From positions 806,001-870,000 of the forward strand of contig NZ_SGXJ01000001.1 of NCBI RefSeq assembly GCF_004216905.1: a stretch of DNA of 64,000 nt, read 5' to 3'. Below are positions 52,617-60,902 of the stretch, in pieces. The notes under the pieces are model-generated. The model had not been told where the DNA came from. It did not search any database and saw nothing but the letters and a program-made list of their open reading frames with translations. The translations under genes were made by a program, and so were the position numbers. The DNA comes from Kribbella sp. VKM Ac-2569. Lineage in GTDB: Bacteria; Actinomycetota; Actinomycetes; Propionibacteriales; Kribbellaceae. Every line of letters begins with the position of its first letter. Positions within the stretch are counted from its first letter, which is position 1.

Positions 52617-53465
52617 ATGACTGCGACCGAATCCCAGCCGAAGGTGCAGCCGGAGGACCGGCCTGCGCTGGAGATTCCGGACGCCCTCCCGTTGCAGCCG
52701 GAGGACCCGCCGCGGGTCGGCGAGTTCTGGCTCCGCGGCCGCCTCGGCGCCAACGCGGCCGGTTACCTGTACACGGCCAGCTCCGAGGACGGCCGGGACG
52801 CGATCGTCGCGATGATGACCGAGGGTTCGGCCGACGACGCCGCCGCCCGCGAGCGGTTCGTGAACGCCGTCGACGAGCTGCCCGAGGACGCCGTACTCGC
52901 GCACAACGACTCCGACGACGACGATCTCGCGCTCTGGGTCGCGGTCGGGCCGATCCGGACCGACGACGGGTCCAGCGCGGCGTCCGACGAACGGCTGATC
53001 GCGGAGCGCCGGGGCGAAGAGATCCTGTCCGCGGTGTTGATGGACCGGATCCCGCAGGCCGGAAAGCTCCTCGGGCCGGACTTCCGGCACTACTGGGAGA
53101 ACCGTCGGCGCCCCGGCCTGTTCCGGATCTGGCCGCTGCCGTGGCCGAACGCGCTGCGCCCGGCGTCGCGGTGGGCGCTGGCGTTCGCGCTGCTGACGAT
53201 GGCCGTGATCATGGCGCTCGCGGTGTTCCTCGCGTGGCTGCTCTTCCGGCACGCCGCGCCGCTGGAGCCGGAGCCCGTCATCCCGACGCCGAGCGGAACC
53301 ACGACGGTCACGGTCACGCCGACCACACCGCCGCCCGGGACCGGTAGTGGGTCCGCCTCGCCGACGACCGGCAGCCCGACGACGGCCACGCCGAGCAGCG
53401 GCATCCCGACGGTGGCGCCGACGGGTTCGCCCGGTACGGCGACGAACCCGGGCGACAAGTTCTAG
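52617..53465 (+). CDS. single-pass membrane protein with Thr/Pro-rich tail
   Basis: 282 residues. The cytoplasmic part (1-185) starts MTATESQPKVQPEDRPALEI and contains VGEFWLRGRLGANAAGYLYTA, which resembles the beginning of a kinase-like fold. There are no catalytic motifs, so it may be a pseudokinase remnant; this is a guess. One helix near 188-210 (ALAFALLTMAVIMALAVFLAWLL) is followed by an extracellular Thr/Ser/Pro/Gly tail (PTPSGTTTVTVTPTTPPPG...). It is divergent from MoxR (255-bp gap). Its stop shares CTAG with the converging small membrane protein gene. Confidence 0.8.
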   Translation: MTATESQPKVQPEDRPALEIPDALPLQPEDPPRVGEFWLRGRLGANAAGYLYTASSEDGRDAIVAMMTEGSADDAAARERFVNAVDELPEDAVLAHNDSDDDDLALWVAVGPIRTDDGSSAASDERLIAERRGEEILSAVLMDRIPQAGKLLGPDFRHYWENRRRPGLFRIWPLPWPNALRPASRWALAFALLTMAVIMALAVFLAWLLFRHAAPLEPEPVIPTPSGTTTVTVTPTTPPPGTGSGSASPTTGSPTTATPSSGIPTVAPTGSPGTATNPGDKF

Positions 53466-53710
53466 TTCGCGTCCTCGCGCCTCACCAGATTCAGCAGGCC
53501 GAGCAGGCTGATGACGGCCCAGCTGCCCTCCAGCAGCAGGAAGCCCCAGGACAGCTGCACGGCCGCGATCGTTGCCAGCACCCCCGATCCGAGCAGGTTC
53601 AGGAGCTGGTACGTGATCGTGCGCTGCTGCAGCCTGCCGGCCTGGGCAGCCGCGAACGCCACCAGAATGGTGAGCGCGCCAACGATTTCGACGACATCGA
53701 TCGCATGCAT
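53462..53710 (-). CDS. small CBU_0592-like membrane protein
   Basis: 82 residues with three hydrophobic helices (VEIVGALTILVAFAAAQAG, YQLLNLLGSGVLATIAAVQ, GFLLLEGSWAVISLLGLLNL) and the family-like QLLNLLGSG and EGSWAVISLLGL blocks. The family is found in many bacteria as a small integral membrane protein of unknown function. The ATG at 53710 has a GGAGGGGG site. The stop is shared in CTAG with the gene on the other strand. Confidence 0.78.
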   Translation of the reverse strand: MHAIDVVEIVGALTILVAFAAAQAGRLQQRTITYQLLNLLGSGVLATIAAVQLSWGFLLLEGSWAVISLLGLLNLVRREDAN

Positions 53711-53806
53711 GGGACGACCCCCTCCCCGAGGGGCAAGGCGTCGTCTTCTCAGACCGGGTACGGCGCCGCTCGTCCGGGGAGCCCGCAGGAACACGAACTC
53801 CTGCCC

Positions 53807-54613
53807 TCAGGATAGCAAGCGCAGCAACTCCGGATCCTTCCAGAGCCGCTCCGGCACCGGCTGCCGGACGAGCGCTGCGTCGGCCCGGATCTCCGCGGGT
53901 GACGACGCCGCGATCAGCACCGACGTGACCGCGGAATGCCTGCTGGGGAAGGCGAGTGCGGCCTGCGGCAGCGAGACGCCATACCGCTCGCAGACCGCCG
54001 ACAGCCTGCGTGCCTGGACGGTCTCCATGTGCAGCACCTGTGGGGTGAGTACGCCGGACACGACCGCGGACACTCCGCGCGCGAGGCAACGATCCAGCAG
54101 CGGCCTGGCCGACTGGTCGAGCAGCTCGTACTGCGCGGTGAGCAGCACGCAGTCCAGGTCGACGTCCCGCACCAGCCGATCGAGCTCGCGCCAATCGTCC
54201 GACACTGCCCCGAGTGCTTTGACCACGCCGTCGCGCCGCAGCCGATCGAGCACCGGGTACGTCGCGTCGTCCTGCGCGAACACCAGATCGACGGCGAGAC
54301 CGAGTCGCTCGCTGCTCGCCCTGACCGAGTCCTCGGCGTCGGCGCCGACCACCTTCGTCGACACCAGGAACTCACCGCGTGGCCTCCGCTGCAGCGCCGT
54401 ACCGAGTCGTCGCTCGGATTCGCCGTACGCCGGGGACGTGTCGAAGAACCTGATGCCGGCCTGGTACGCCGCGTCGACCGTCGCGACTGCTGTCTCGGCT
54501 GCGGTCTCGTCTCCTGGGTCTTGGCCGCCTAGATGTGAGCCGCCGAGGCCGAACCGTGGCGGCCGGAACCGGGCCGTGGTGCGGGGTGCGAGCACCTGGC
54601 TGGGTGCGGCCAT
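53807..54613 (-). CDS. compact aldo-keto reductase lacking the catalytic His
   Basis: 268 residues. It matches the AKR group of D-threo-aldose/L-fucose dehydrogenases: FRPPRFGLGGSHLGG at the N-terminus, AGIRFFDTSPAYGESERRLG (catalytic Asp near 58 and Tyr near 62), FLVSTKVVG (Lys near 86) and GVKALGAVSDDW-type strands. The usual VHDPD, with the catalytic His, reads FAQDD (Gln near 113), and the long loop after STKV that precedes it is missing, so the protein is about 50 residues shorter than relatives. It may be inactive or have changed function. ATG 54613 follows GGAGGTGAG; a longer start is possible. Confidence 0.8.
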   Translation of the reverse strand: MAAPSQVLAPRTTARFRPPRFGLGGSHLGGQDPGDETAAETAVATVDAAYQAGIRFFDTSPAYGESERRLGTALQRRPRGEFLVSTKVVGADAEDSVRASSERLGLAVDLVFAQDDATYPVLDRLRRDGVVKALGAVSDDWRELDRLVRDVDLDCVLLTAQYELLDQSARPLLDRCLARGVSAVVSGVLTPQVLHMETVQARRLSAVCERYGVSLPQAALAFPSRHSAVTSVLIAASSPAEIRADAALVRQPVPERLWKDPELLRLLS

Positions 54614-54682
54614 CGCACTCACCTCCGCTGGTCGGTTACCTACCAGGATCAGGGCTCGGCGGCTTCTGCGCATCTCGAACTT

Positions 54683-57139
54683 TTACCGGCCGGATTCGTA
54701 CAGGGACCGCACCTCCGCGTCGGTCAAGGCTCGGTCGTACAGATGTACCTGGTCGATCGTCCCGTCCAGGAAGTCGACCTGGTTGCCGCCGAACTTCGCC
54801 CGGCCGATCAAGGTGTTGCCGGTCGAGCTGGAATCCAGCGTGCAGGCGGACTTGGCGGCGACGAGCTGACCGTCGACGTACAGCCTCAGTTCACCCTTCA
54901 CCACGTCGCGTACGCCGGTGACGTGGTACCACTGCCCCGGGTTCGGCTTCGTCGGCGACAGCGCGCGGATCCCCGGGAAGCTCATCGCGAACCGCTGGTC
55001 CTGGCCGGAGTACTGCAGGAAGAACGCACTGTCGCGATCGCCGTCCTGGCTGACGAACGTCTGGAACGAGCCGTCCGCCTTGTTCAGCTTCACCCAGGCG
55101 CTGGCGGTGTAGTTCTTGCTGGTGTCGAGCAGGGCCGCGCCGGTGTCGGCGTACTGGCCGGATCCGTTCAGCGCGAGACCTTGGCCGTTCTTGCCCGGTC
55201 CGTAGACCGCGCCGCCTTGCAGCGTCGCGTCGTTGTTGCCGACGGCATCTTCTCCGGATCCGTCCAGCGGGTAGAAGTGGATGCCGTCGACGCCTGGTGT
55301 GCCCGGACCGGGATCCGGGGTGCCGGTGCCGGTTCCGTTCGCATTGTCGACAATCTGTTTGTTGATCGTCCGCACTTGGGCGAAGTCCATCTTCGGCACC
55401 CGGCGGTCGTAGGTGAAGAAGCCGTTCAGCTCCCCTTCGACGTCGGTGATCTGGGTGTAGACCGAGCCGCTGATCCCGCACTGCTGGGCGGATCTCAGCA
55501 CATCGGTCTGGTTCTCGACGTACCTGCGGGTGAGAGTCGCCGAGTCCGGCTCCATCTCGTACGCCGACCCGTCGCCGAACCACATGTGGTCAGGCACCTT
55601 CAGGCCGAACCCGCCGTGCTCACCGTCGACCGCCGCGCGGTCGCTCGTCGGCGCGGTGGTCGCCGGGCCGAGGTACGCGTGATAGTCGAGGAGGTCGCCG
55701 CGGCCAGAGTCGCCGTGGGAGTTGCAGCAGTTCACGCCGCTGTGGGCGTTGACCAGGCGGGACGGGTCCTGCGCCTTGACCGAGTCTGCGATCGCGCCGG
55801 TCTCGGTCCGGTCCCACTCGCCCCAGCCCTCGTTGAACGGCACCCAGACGGTGATCGAGGTGAAGCTCTTGTGCTCCTCGACCATCTCGTGCAGCTCGGA
55901 CTTGAACTGCGTGCGCCACGGCTCGGGCATCGCGTCGGTCTTCGACGCCGGCATGTCCTGCCAGACCATCAGGCCGAGTTTGTCGGCCCAGTAGTACCAG
56001 CGGTCCGGTTCGACCTTGATGTGTTTGCGGACGGTGTTGAAACCGAGCCGCTTGTGCTGCTCGAGGTCGAAGCGGAGCGCCGCGTCGGTCGGCGCGGTGT
56101 TCAGTCCGTCCGGCCAGAAGCCCTGGTCGAGGGTGGACAGGTTGAACAGGATCTTCCCGTTCAGCGCCATCCGAAGCTTGCCGTCGGCCCCTTTCTGTAG
56201 GCCGACCGAGCGCATCCCGGCGTACGAACCGATTTGGTCTACCATTTTGCCGCGGTCGAGCAGCTTGACCTTGAGGTCGTAGAGGAACGGGTTGGCGGGC
56301 GACCAGGTCTTCGGGTTCGGGATCTTCAGCCGAAGCTCGGTGTCCGCCTTGCCTTTCACCTGGCCCACTTGCCGGCGTCCGTCGTACGCCGTGACTTCGA
56401 CGTCGAGGTTCGCCAGTCCGGAGGTGTCTGCCGTGACCTTGAGGGTCTGGTTCGGGAGGTCCGGTGTGACCTGGAGGCGGCTGATCGAGGCGACGTTCAC
56501 CGGCTCCATCCAGACGGTTCGCCAGATGCCGGAGCTGCCCTGGTAGAAGATGCCGTGGTCGCCGACCTCGCGCTGCTTCCCGATCGGCTGGTATGTCTCG
56601 TCGGTGAGGTCCTCGGCCCAGACGATCAGCTCCTGCGGGCCCTTCGCCTGCAGGGCGCTGGTGACGTCGACGTCGAAGCCGTCGTACCCGCCGCGGTGCG
56701 TGGCGACCTGATGCCCGTTCACCCAGACCTTCGCGTCGTAGTCGACCGCGCCGAAGTGCAGCACGAGCCGCTGACCCTTCCAGTTGTCGGGGATCTGGAA
56801 GGTACGGCGGTACCACATGCGGTCCTCGTGCTTCTGCAGACCGGAGAGGGCGGACTCGATCGGGTACGGGACGAGCACCTTCTCGTTGAGCGTGCGTCCG
56901 AACGGGGGCTGCTCGTCAATTGCGGCGGGCGCCCACTCCCAGAGGCCGTTGAGATTGCGCCATTCCGGGCGGGTCAGCTGCGGGCGTGGGTACTCAGGCA
57001 GTGCGTTCGTGGGCGAGACGTCGTGTGTCCACGGGGTGGTGAGGGGCGGTGTACCGACGTGCCAGTCGGGTGTTGCCTGAGCTGTCGGGACCATGACGGC
57101 CGAGGCCACGAGGACTGCTGCGGTGAGGACTCTGAGCAT
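54683..57139 (-). CDS. secreted GH2 glycoside hydrolase with C-terminal LamG domain
   Basis: 818 residues. Signal peptide 1-22 (MLRVLTAAVLVASAVMVPTAQA). GH2 sugar-binding domain about 55-215 (RNLNGLWEWAP, WYRRTFQIPDNW, GAVDYDAKVWVNGHQVATHRGG), Ig-like domain to 320, then a TIM barrel with the acid/base Glu in WVPFNEGWGEWD (about 440) and the nucleophile Glu in AAVDGEHGGFG (about 510). A Gly/Thr/Pro linker near 610-625 leads to a LamG/concanavalin-type domain ending in GTIDQVHLYDRALTDAEVRSLYESGR (split: DGTIDQVHLYDRALTDAEV). It is probably a beta-galactosidase, beta-mannosidase or related enzyme acting outside the cell. An internal TGGTCTACCA dyad is at 56235. Confidence 0.92.
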   Translation of the reverse strand: MLRVLTAAVLVASAVMVPTAQATPDWHVGTPPLTTPWTHDVSPTNALPEYPRPQLTRPEWRNLNGLWEWAPAAIDEQPPFGRTLNEKVLVPYPIESALSGLQKHEDRMWYRRTFQIPDNWKGQRLVLHFGAVDYDAKVWVNGHQVATHRGGYDGFDVDVTSALQAKGPQELIVWAEDLTDETYQPIGKQREVGDHGIFYQGSSGIWRTVWMEPVNVASISRLQVTPDLPNQTLKVTADTSGLANLDVEVTAYDGRRQVGQVKGKADTELRLKIPNPKTWSPANPFLYDLKVKLLDRGKMVDQIGSYAGMRSVGLQKGADGKLRMALNGKILFNLSTLDQGFWPDGLNTAPTDAALRFDLEQHKRLGFNTVRKHIKVEPDRWYYWADKLGLMVWQDMPASKTDAMPEPWRTQFKSELHEMVEEHKSFTSITVWVPFNEGWGEWDRTETGAIADSVKAQDPSRLVNAHSGVNCCNSHGDSGRGDLLDYHAYLGPATTAPTSDRAAVDGEHGGFGLKVPDHMWFGDGSAYEMEPDSATLTRRYVENQTDVLRSAQQCGISGSVYTQITDVEGELNGFFTYDRRVPKMDFAQVRTINKQIVDNANGTGTGTPDPGPGTPGVDGIHFYPLDGSGEDAVGNNDATLQGGAVYGPGKNGQGLALNGSGQYADTGAALLDTSKNYTASAWVKLNKADGSFQTFVSQDGDRDSAFFLQYSGQDQRFAMSFPGIRALSPTKPNPGQWYHVTGVRDVVKGELRLYVDGQLVAAKSACTLDSSSTGNTLIGRAKFGGNQVDFLDGTIDQVHLYDRALTDAEVRSLYESGR

Positions 57140-59169
57140 GGGCGTCGTCCTTTCGGGGCGGAGAAAGGCGATCCCATGACAACGCTCTCACCACAAAAGC
57201 GCAAGAGCTCGCGCATGATCAAACATTGACGCAGACCGGGGTCGGCGTGCTGAAGTCGCCGGTCTGCGTCAGCGTGCCGGCGGTTTGGTCTACCGAAAAC
57301 GTCACGACGTTGTTCGACTTCTGGTTGGCGACGAACAGCAGGCGACCGGTCGGGTCGAACGCGGCATGCCGCGGCCAGTTCCCTCCACAGCTCGGCGTAC
57401 CTACTAGCTCGAGACCCGCCTCGTTGGTGCGGAAGATGGAGACGCTGTTGTGGCCTCGGTTGGTCACGTAGACGAAGAGGCCGTCGGCTGAGATCACCAC
57501 CTCGCCCGGGTAGTTCTCCCCCGCGCCGGTCGGGACCGTGTCGAGCACCGTGAGTACGCCGTTGTTGTAGCCGCAGATCGTCACCGTGCTGTCGAGCTCG
57601 TCGGCGACGTACGCGTACATGCCCGACGGATGGAATACCAAATGTCGCGGCCCGGCGCCGGTCTTGACCTTCGCCTGATGCTGGAGCGTGAGCTTCCCGG
57701 CGGCGAGCGTGTAGGTGTAGATCGAGTCGGTGCCGAGGTCGACGGCCAGCACATACTCGCCGGCCTGCACCACCTGGTGCGCGTGCGGTGCGGTGCCCTC
57801 GTGCTTGACCAGGTCAGTCTGTTGCCCAAGGCTCCCATCCGCCGCGATCGGATGGACCGCGAGGTCGCCGGATCCGTAGTTCGCACTGAGCAGATGGTCG
57901 CCCACCTTGGCCAGGTGGCACGGACCGGATCCCTTGTTGGGTTGGCGATTCAGGACCTTCGGTGTAGTGGAGATGTCGATCGCCGTCACCGCACCGATGT
58001 CCTGCTCGTTCACGGCGTACAAGAAGTTGCCGTCCCGGATCACGAAGGACGGGTCTGGTATACCGTCGATCGTTCCGGTCTTGGTGATCTTGCCGCCGGC
58101 GTCGTACGTCGCGATGCCGATGCCGTCGCCGTACGTCCCGAGGTACAACGTCCCGCCGGCCTCGCGGCGTGCTCCCCGGCCTCCGGTTCCCGCGGGGCCT
58201 TCGTGGTCCGGGGCCTCGCGGGTTGCGGCCTGGTGGATCGGGACGAGGGCAGCGGTGAAGCCGAGGAATCCCCGGCGGCTGAGGTTCACGCGGCCACCGG
58301 AACGCTGACCCACGACGGATCGCCCGCCGGGGAACTGAACGTCACCGTCGACCCGATCACGCTCCGCCCGAGGTACCGCGGATCGACCGTGTCCACCACG
58401 AGCACGAGGTGATGCCCGGCCGGCACCTCCCAGCTCGTCGCCTCCAACCGGATGTCGAGCGGGACCGCCTTGCCCGGCGTCGCCCCGCGCAACGTGTACG
58501 GCTTGTGGGAGATCAACGAGCCGACGCCGAGCGCGTCGACGTCGTACAGGTAGGCGAACAGCGACGTACTCGCCGCCGACGGCTTCACGGTGAGATGCAT
58601 CTTCGGCGACCCGTTGACCACGGTCGCTCGATCGAACGCCGGGCCGGACCAGACGCCCGCGAACGTCCTGTCCACCAGCGGCGTCGCGACCCCGGTCGGG
58701 ATCGACAGAAGCCCTTGCAGAGCGCCCGATACGAGCGCGACCCCGCTGTCGGCGACGGTTGGTATACCGGCCCCGATCGCCCGGCTCCACCCGGTCGACT
58801 CGTTCCCCTGCAGCGCACCGGCCTTCGTCAGGTACGACGTACGCTCCTGGCCGACCGCTGCCCAGTTGGCATACCCACGCCACACGCCGCGCTGCGACTT
58901 CAGCTGCACCGGCGCTTCCGTGTCGGCGCCGTTGTCCGCGCCGGTGAGGTAGTGCCGCAACCAGCCGGCCAACTCGTCCCACGTCTCATTTGGTAGACCA
59001 ATCGCGCCGCTCGTCTCCGGCGTGGCGTGATCACCGTGCGCCAGTAGCAGCCGCTTCGGACCGGTCAGCGCGGTGAAGAAGTCCGTGTACTGCGCCGGCG
59101 GAAAGATGGAATCCTCGAACGCGTTCGCGAGGAAGACCGCCGGTTTCCGCGCATTGATTTGGTCTACCA
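56235..59169. repeat. six intragenic TGGTNNACC(A/G) dyads
   Basis: Sites: 56235-56244 (TGGTCTACCA), 57286-57295 (TGGTCTACCG), 58056-58065 (TGGTATACCG), 58760-58769 (TGGTATACCG), 58991-59000 (TGGTAGACCA) and 59160-59169 (TGGTCTACCA). Two share the 14-mer ATTTGGTCTACCAT. All lie inside the GH2, lactonase and CocE-like genes and use the otherwise rare codons GTA, CTA, ATA and CAA. The half-site TGGT/ACCA fits FadR-subfamily GntR operators. Confidence 0.6.
57219..58289 (-). CDS. exported seven-bladed beta-propeller (lactonase-like)
   Basis: 356 residues. The N-terminus MNLSRRGFLGFTAALVPIHQ carries a twin-arginine signal (SRRGFLG), so it folds before export. The rest is the 6-phosphogluconolactonase/YbhE propeller pattern: blade starts such as GGTLYLGTYGDGIGIATYD, VNEQDIGAVTAIDI, LLSANYGSGDLAVHPI, RHLVFHPSGMYAYVADELDSTV, GEVVISADGLFVYVTNRGHNSV and RHAAFDPTGRLLFVANQKSNN. 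The fold is certain; the lactonase reaction is likely but unproved. GTG 58289 overlaps the CocE-like stop as GTGA. It runs in an operon with secreted hydrolases. Confidence 0.9.
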   Translation of the reverse strand: MNLSRRGFLGFTAALVPIHQAATREAPDHEGPAGTGGRGARREAGGTLYLGTYGDGIGIATYDAGGKITKTGTIDGIPDPSFVIRDGNFLYAVNEQDIGAVTAIDISTTPKVLNRQPNKGSGPCHLAKVGDHLLSANYGSGDLAVHPIAADGSLGQQTDLVKHEGTAPHAHQVVQAGEYVLAVDLGTDSIYTYTLAAGKLTLQHQAKVKTGAGPRHLVFHPSGMYAYVADELDSTVTICGYNNGVLTVLDTVPTGAGENYPGEVVISADGLFVYVTNRGHNSVSIFRTNEAGLELVGTPSCGGNWPRHAAFDPTGRLLFVANQKSNNVVTFSVDQTAGTLTQTGDFSTPTPVCVNV

Positions 59170-59875
59170 TCGTCGCGGCCGAGCGGACCGGCGACAACTG
59201 CTTCGCCTCCGCGATCGCACCGTCGAAGTCCCCGGTGACGAATTTCGTCTGCAGGGACGCCATCTCCGGCCCGGGCCGTCCGGTGACGTTGCCCAGGGCA
59301 AGCAGACCGGCGACGGCCTGGAGCGCGACCGTGTCGTTCGGATTCAGCGACCGGATCAGATCCGCCCAGCCGCTCATCGCGCCGACCGCCTTGATCCGCG
59401 GGTCCTTCGCCGCAGCGAGCAGCGACGTACCGGCGCCGTACGAGATCCCCACCGCGGCGACCCGGCTGGCATCCGCGGGCGTGTGCTCGTCGGCAAAGTC
59501 GATCACCTTGCTGACATCGGCGACGGTCGGCGGACCGGCGATGTCGATGCCGCCGCCGGTATCCCAGAAGCCGCGGCTCGAGTACGAGATCACCTGGAAC
59601 CCGGCGGTGGCCAACTTCGCGCCCTGACCGACGTACTCGACGTTCGGCACACCCCAGCTCGACGGCATCACCACGAGCGGGAACGGCCCGTCGCCCTGGC
59701 CGGTCGGCGTCAGTACGACGGCACCGATCTCGATCCCGTCGGCGCCCGGGATGCGCTGGTACGACGTACTGAAACCTGGCGCGGCCTGACTCGCGTCCGC
59801 ATGCGGACCCTTCGCGATCAAGGTCGTGGCGATCAGGGTCAGGGCTACTGCAAGGGCGGCAGCGAACTTGCGCAC
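58286..59875 (-). CDS. secreted CocE/NonD-like serine hydrolase
   Basis: 529 residues with a Sec signal (MRKFAAALAVALTLIATTLI). The alpha/beta hydrolase domain (about 45-300) shows PFPLVVMPSSWG, SYSSRGFWDTGGG, VAAVGISYGAG (nucleophile Ser, about 145), a DSIFPPAQ acidic motif and LLLAHGDHATPE with the His. The C-terminal part (about 370-529) is the jelly-roll of X-Pro dipeptidyl-peptidase/cocaine-esterase types (AFDRATVVNGSPKMHLTV, SLFAYLYDVDALG, GHHLVLVVDTVDPRY). Substrates are probably acyl esters or peptides outside the cell. GTG 59875 follows GGAGG. Confidence 0.88.
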   Translation of the reverse strand: MRKFAAALAVALTLIATTLIAKGPHADASQAAPGFSTSYQRIPGADGIEIGAVVLTPTGQGDGPFPLVVMPSSWGVPNVEYVGQGAKLATAGFQVISYSSRGFWDTGGGIDIAGPPTVADVSKVIDFADEHTPADASRVAAVGISYGAGTSLLAAAKDPRIKAVGAMSGWADLIRSLNPNDTVALQAVAGLLALGNVTGRPGPEMASLQTKFVTGDFDGAIAEAKQLSPVRSAATMVDQINARKPAVFLANAFEDSIFPPAQYTDFFTALTGPKRLLLAHGDHATPETSGAIGLPNETWDELAGWLRHYLTGADNGADTEAPVQLKSQRGVWRGYANWAAVGQERTSYLTKAGALQGNESTGWSRAIGAGIPTVADSGVALVSGALQGLLSIPTGVATPLVDRTFAGVWSGPAFDRATVVNGSPKMHLTVKPSAASTSLFAYLYDVDALGVGSLISHKPYTLRGATPGKAVPLDIRLEATSWEVPAGHHLVLVVDTVDPRYLGRSVIGSTVTFSSPAGDPSWVSVPVAA

Positions 59876-59887
59876 TGGAGAACCTCC

Positions 59888-59925
59888 GGCAACTGGAATT
59901 ACCGGAGGGTAACCAGAAAGTTGCC
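59888..59925. promoter_or_regulatory. two inverted GGYAAC half-site pairs before the CocE-like gene
   Basis: GGCAACTGGAATTACC (59888-59903) and GGTAACCAGAAAGTTGCC (59908-59925) are inverted repeats with the same half-site GG(C/T)AA(C), 5 bp apart. They are 13 and 33 bp upstream of the gene's GTG. They probably bind the regulator of the CocE/lactonase operon. Confidence 0.5.
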
Positions 59926-59934
59926 GCTATGTCA

Positions 59935-60864
59935 CTACCTCGGCACGGTGAGTGCTGGATCGACGCCGGTCGCCTCCACCGACCACGCCCAGAGACGCTC
60001 TGCGAGCTCGGGGTCCTGAGCGGTGCGGGTCGGCAGGACGACCTTCGGCGTACCGCGGTACTCGAAGAAGCTCGGGCCGACGAACGATCCAGGACGCAGA
60101 TCCGGGTACGTCGCGGCGTACAGACTCGGCCAGGCACCGGCCGCCGCGGACTGTGCGACCAAGCGCGTCGCGGCGCCCCACAACTGCGCCTGCCGGGCGC
60201 GCCCGGCGAGCTCGGGACCGGCTGCCTGCAAGTGGGTTGCCGCGTACCCGGGATGCGACCCCACGCTCAGCAGATCGGCCCCGGCGGCGCGGGCGCGACG
60301 GTCGAGCTCCAGCATGAAGAGCAAGTTGGCGAGCTTCGACTTCCCGTACGACTCCCACTTCCGGTAGCTGCCCGCCGGCCGGCGCAGGTCGTCCTCGCTG
60401 ATGCCGCGCACGGTCTTGTGCATGAACGAGCTGACCGTGACAACCCGGCCGCCCTTCACCAGCAACGGAAGCAGCCGTCCGGTCAGCGCGAAGTGACCGA
60501 GATGATTGGTGCCGAGCTGCAACTCGAACCCGTCAAGCGTCTGCCGGTACGGCGGCGCCATCACGCCGGCGTTGTTGATCAGCAGATCCAGCCTGTCGTA
60601 CAACTTGACGACCTCTTCAGCCGCCCGCTGGACACTGGCGAGATCGGCCAGGTCCAGCTCGAGGACCGTCGGCGCCCGTCCGGCCTTCTGCGTCAGCGTT
60701 TCCGCCGCCTGCGCAGCCTTCTCTGGATTCCGCGCCGCGACCAGCACGTCTGCGCCATGTCTCAGCAGTTCGAGCGCGGTCTCGTACCCGAGTCCACTGG
60801 TGGCCCCCGTCACGAGCGCCAGTCGTCCGGTCAGGTCAGGAATATCCGCCGTACGCCAGGTCAT
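59935..60864 (-). CDS. short-chain dehydrogenase/reductase
   Basis: 309 residues. The NAD(P) motif is LALVTGATSGLGYETALELL, then NNAGVMAPPYRQTLDGFELQ (strand 4 NNAG), VVTVSSFMHK (Ser) and ESYGKSKLANLLFMLELDRR (Tyr and Lys near 170-176), the catalytic triad. SHPGYAATHLQ follows. It resembles retinol-dehydrogenase-like/protochlorophyllide-type SDRs. The substrate is unknown. ATG 60864 matches the conserved start MTWRTADIPDLTGR; the long upstream frame is discarded. Confidence 0.9.
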   Translation of the reverse strand: MTWRTADIPDLTGRLALVTGATSGLGYETALELLRHGADVLVAARNPEKAAQAAETLTQKAGRAPTVLELDLADLASVQRAAEEVVKLYDRLDLLINNAGVMAPPYRQTLDGFELQLGTNHLGHFALTGRLLPLLVKGGRVVTVSSFMHKTVRGISEDDLRRPAGSYRKWESYGKSKLANLLFMLELDRRARAAGADLLSVGSHPGYAATHLQAAGPELAGRARQAQLWGAATRLVAQSAAAGAWPSLYAATYPDLRPGSFVGPSFFEYRGTPKVVLPTRTAQDPELAERLWAWSVEATGVDPALTVPR

Positions 60865-60902
60865 GCGCCCACAGTAACTGGGGGCGCACGACCTGGTGTT
60901 GT

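Noticed and set aside
56235..59169. CRISPR array or mobile-element repeats for the TGGT dyads
   Set aside because: Sites are only 10-14 bp, irregularly spaced and inside genes; no repeat-spacer structure or transposase is present.
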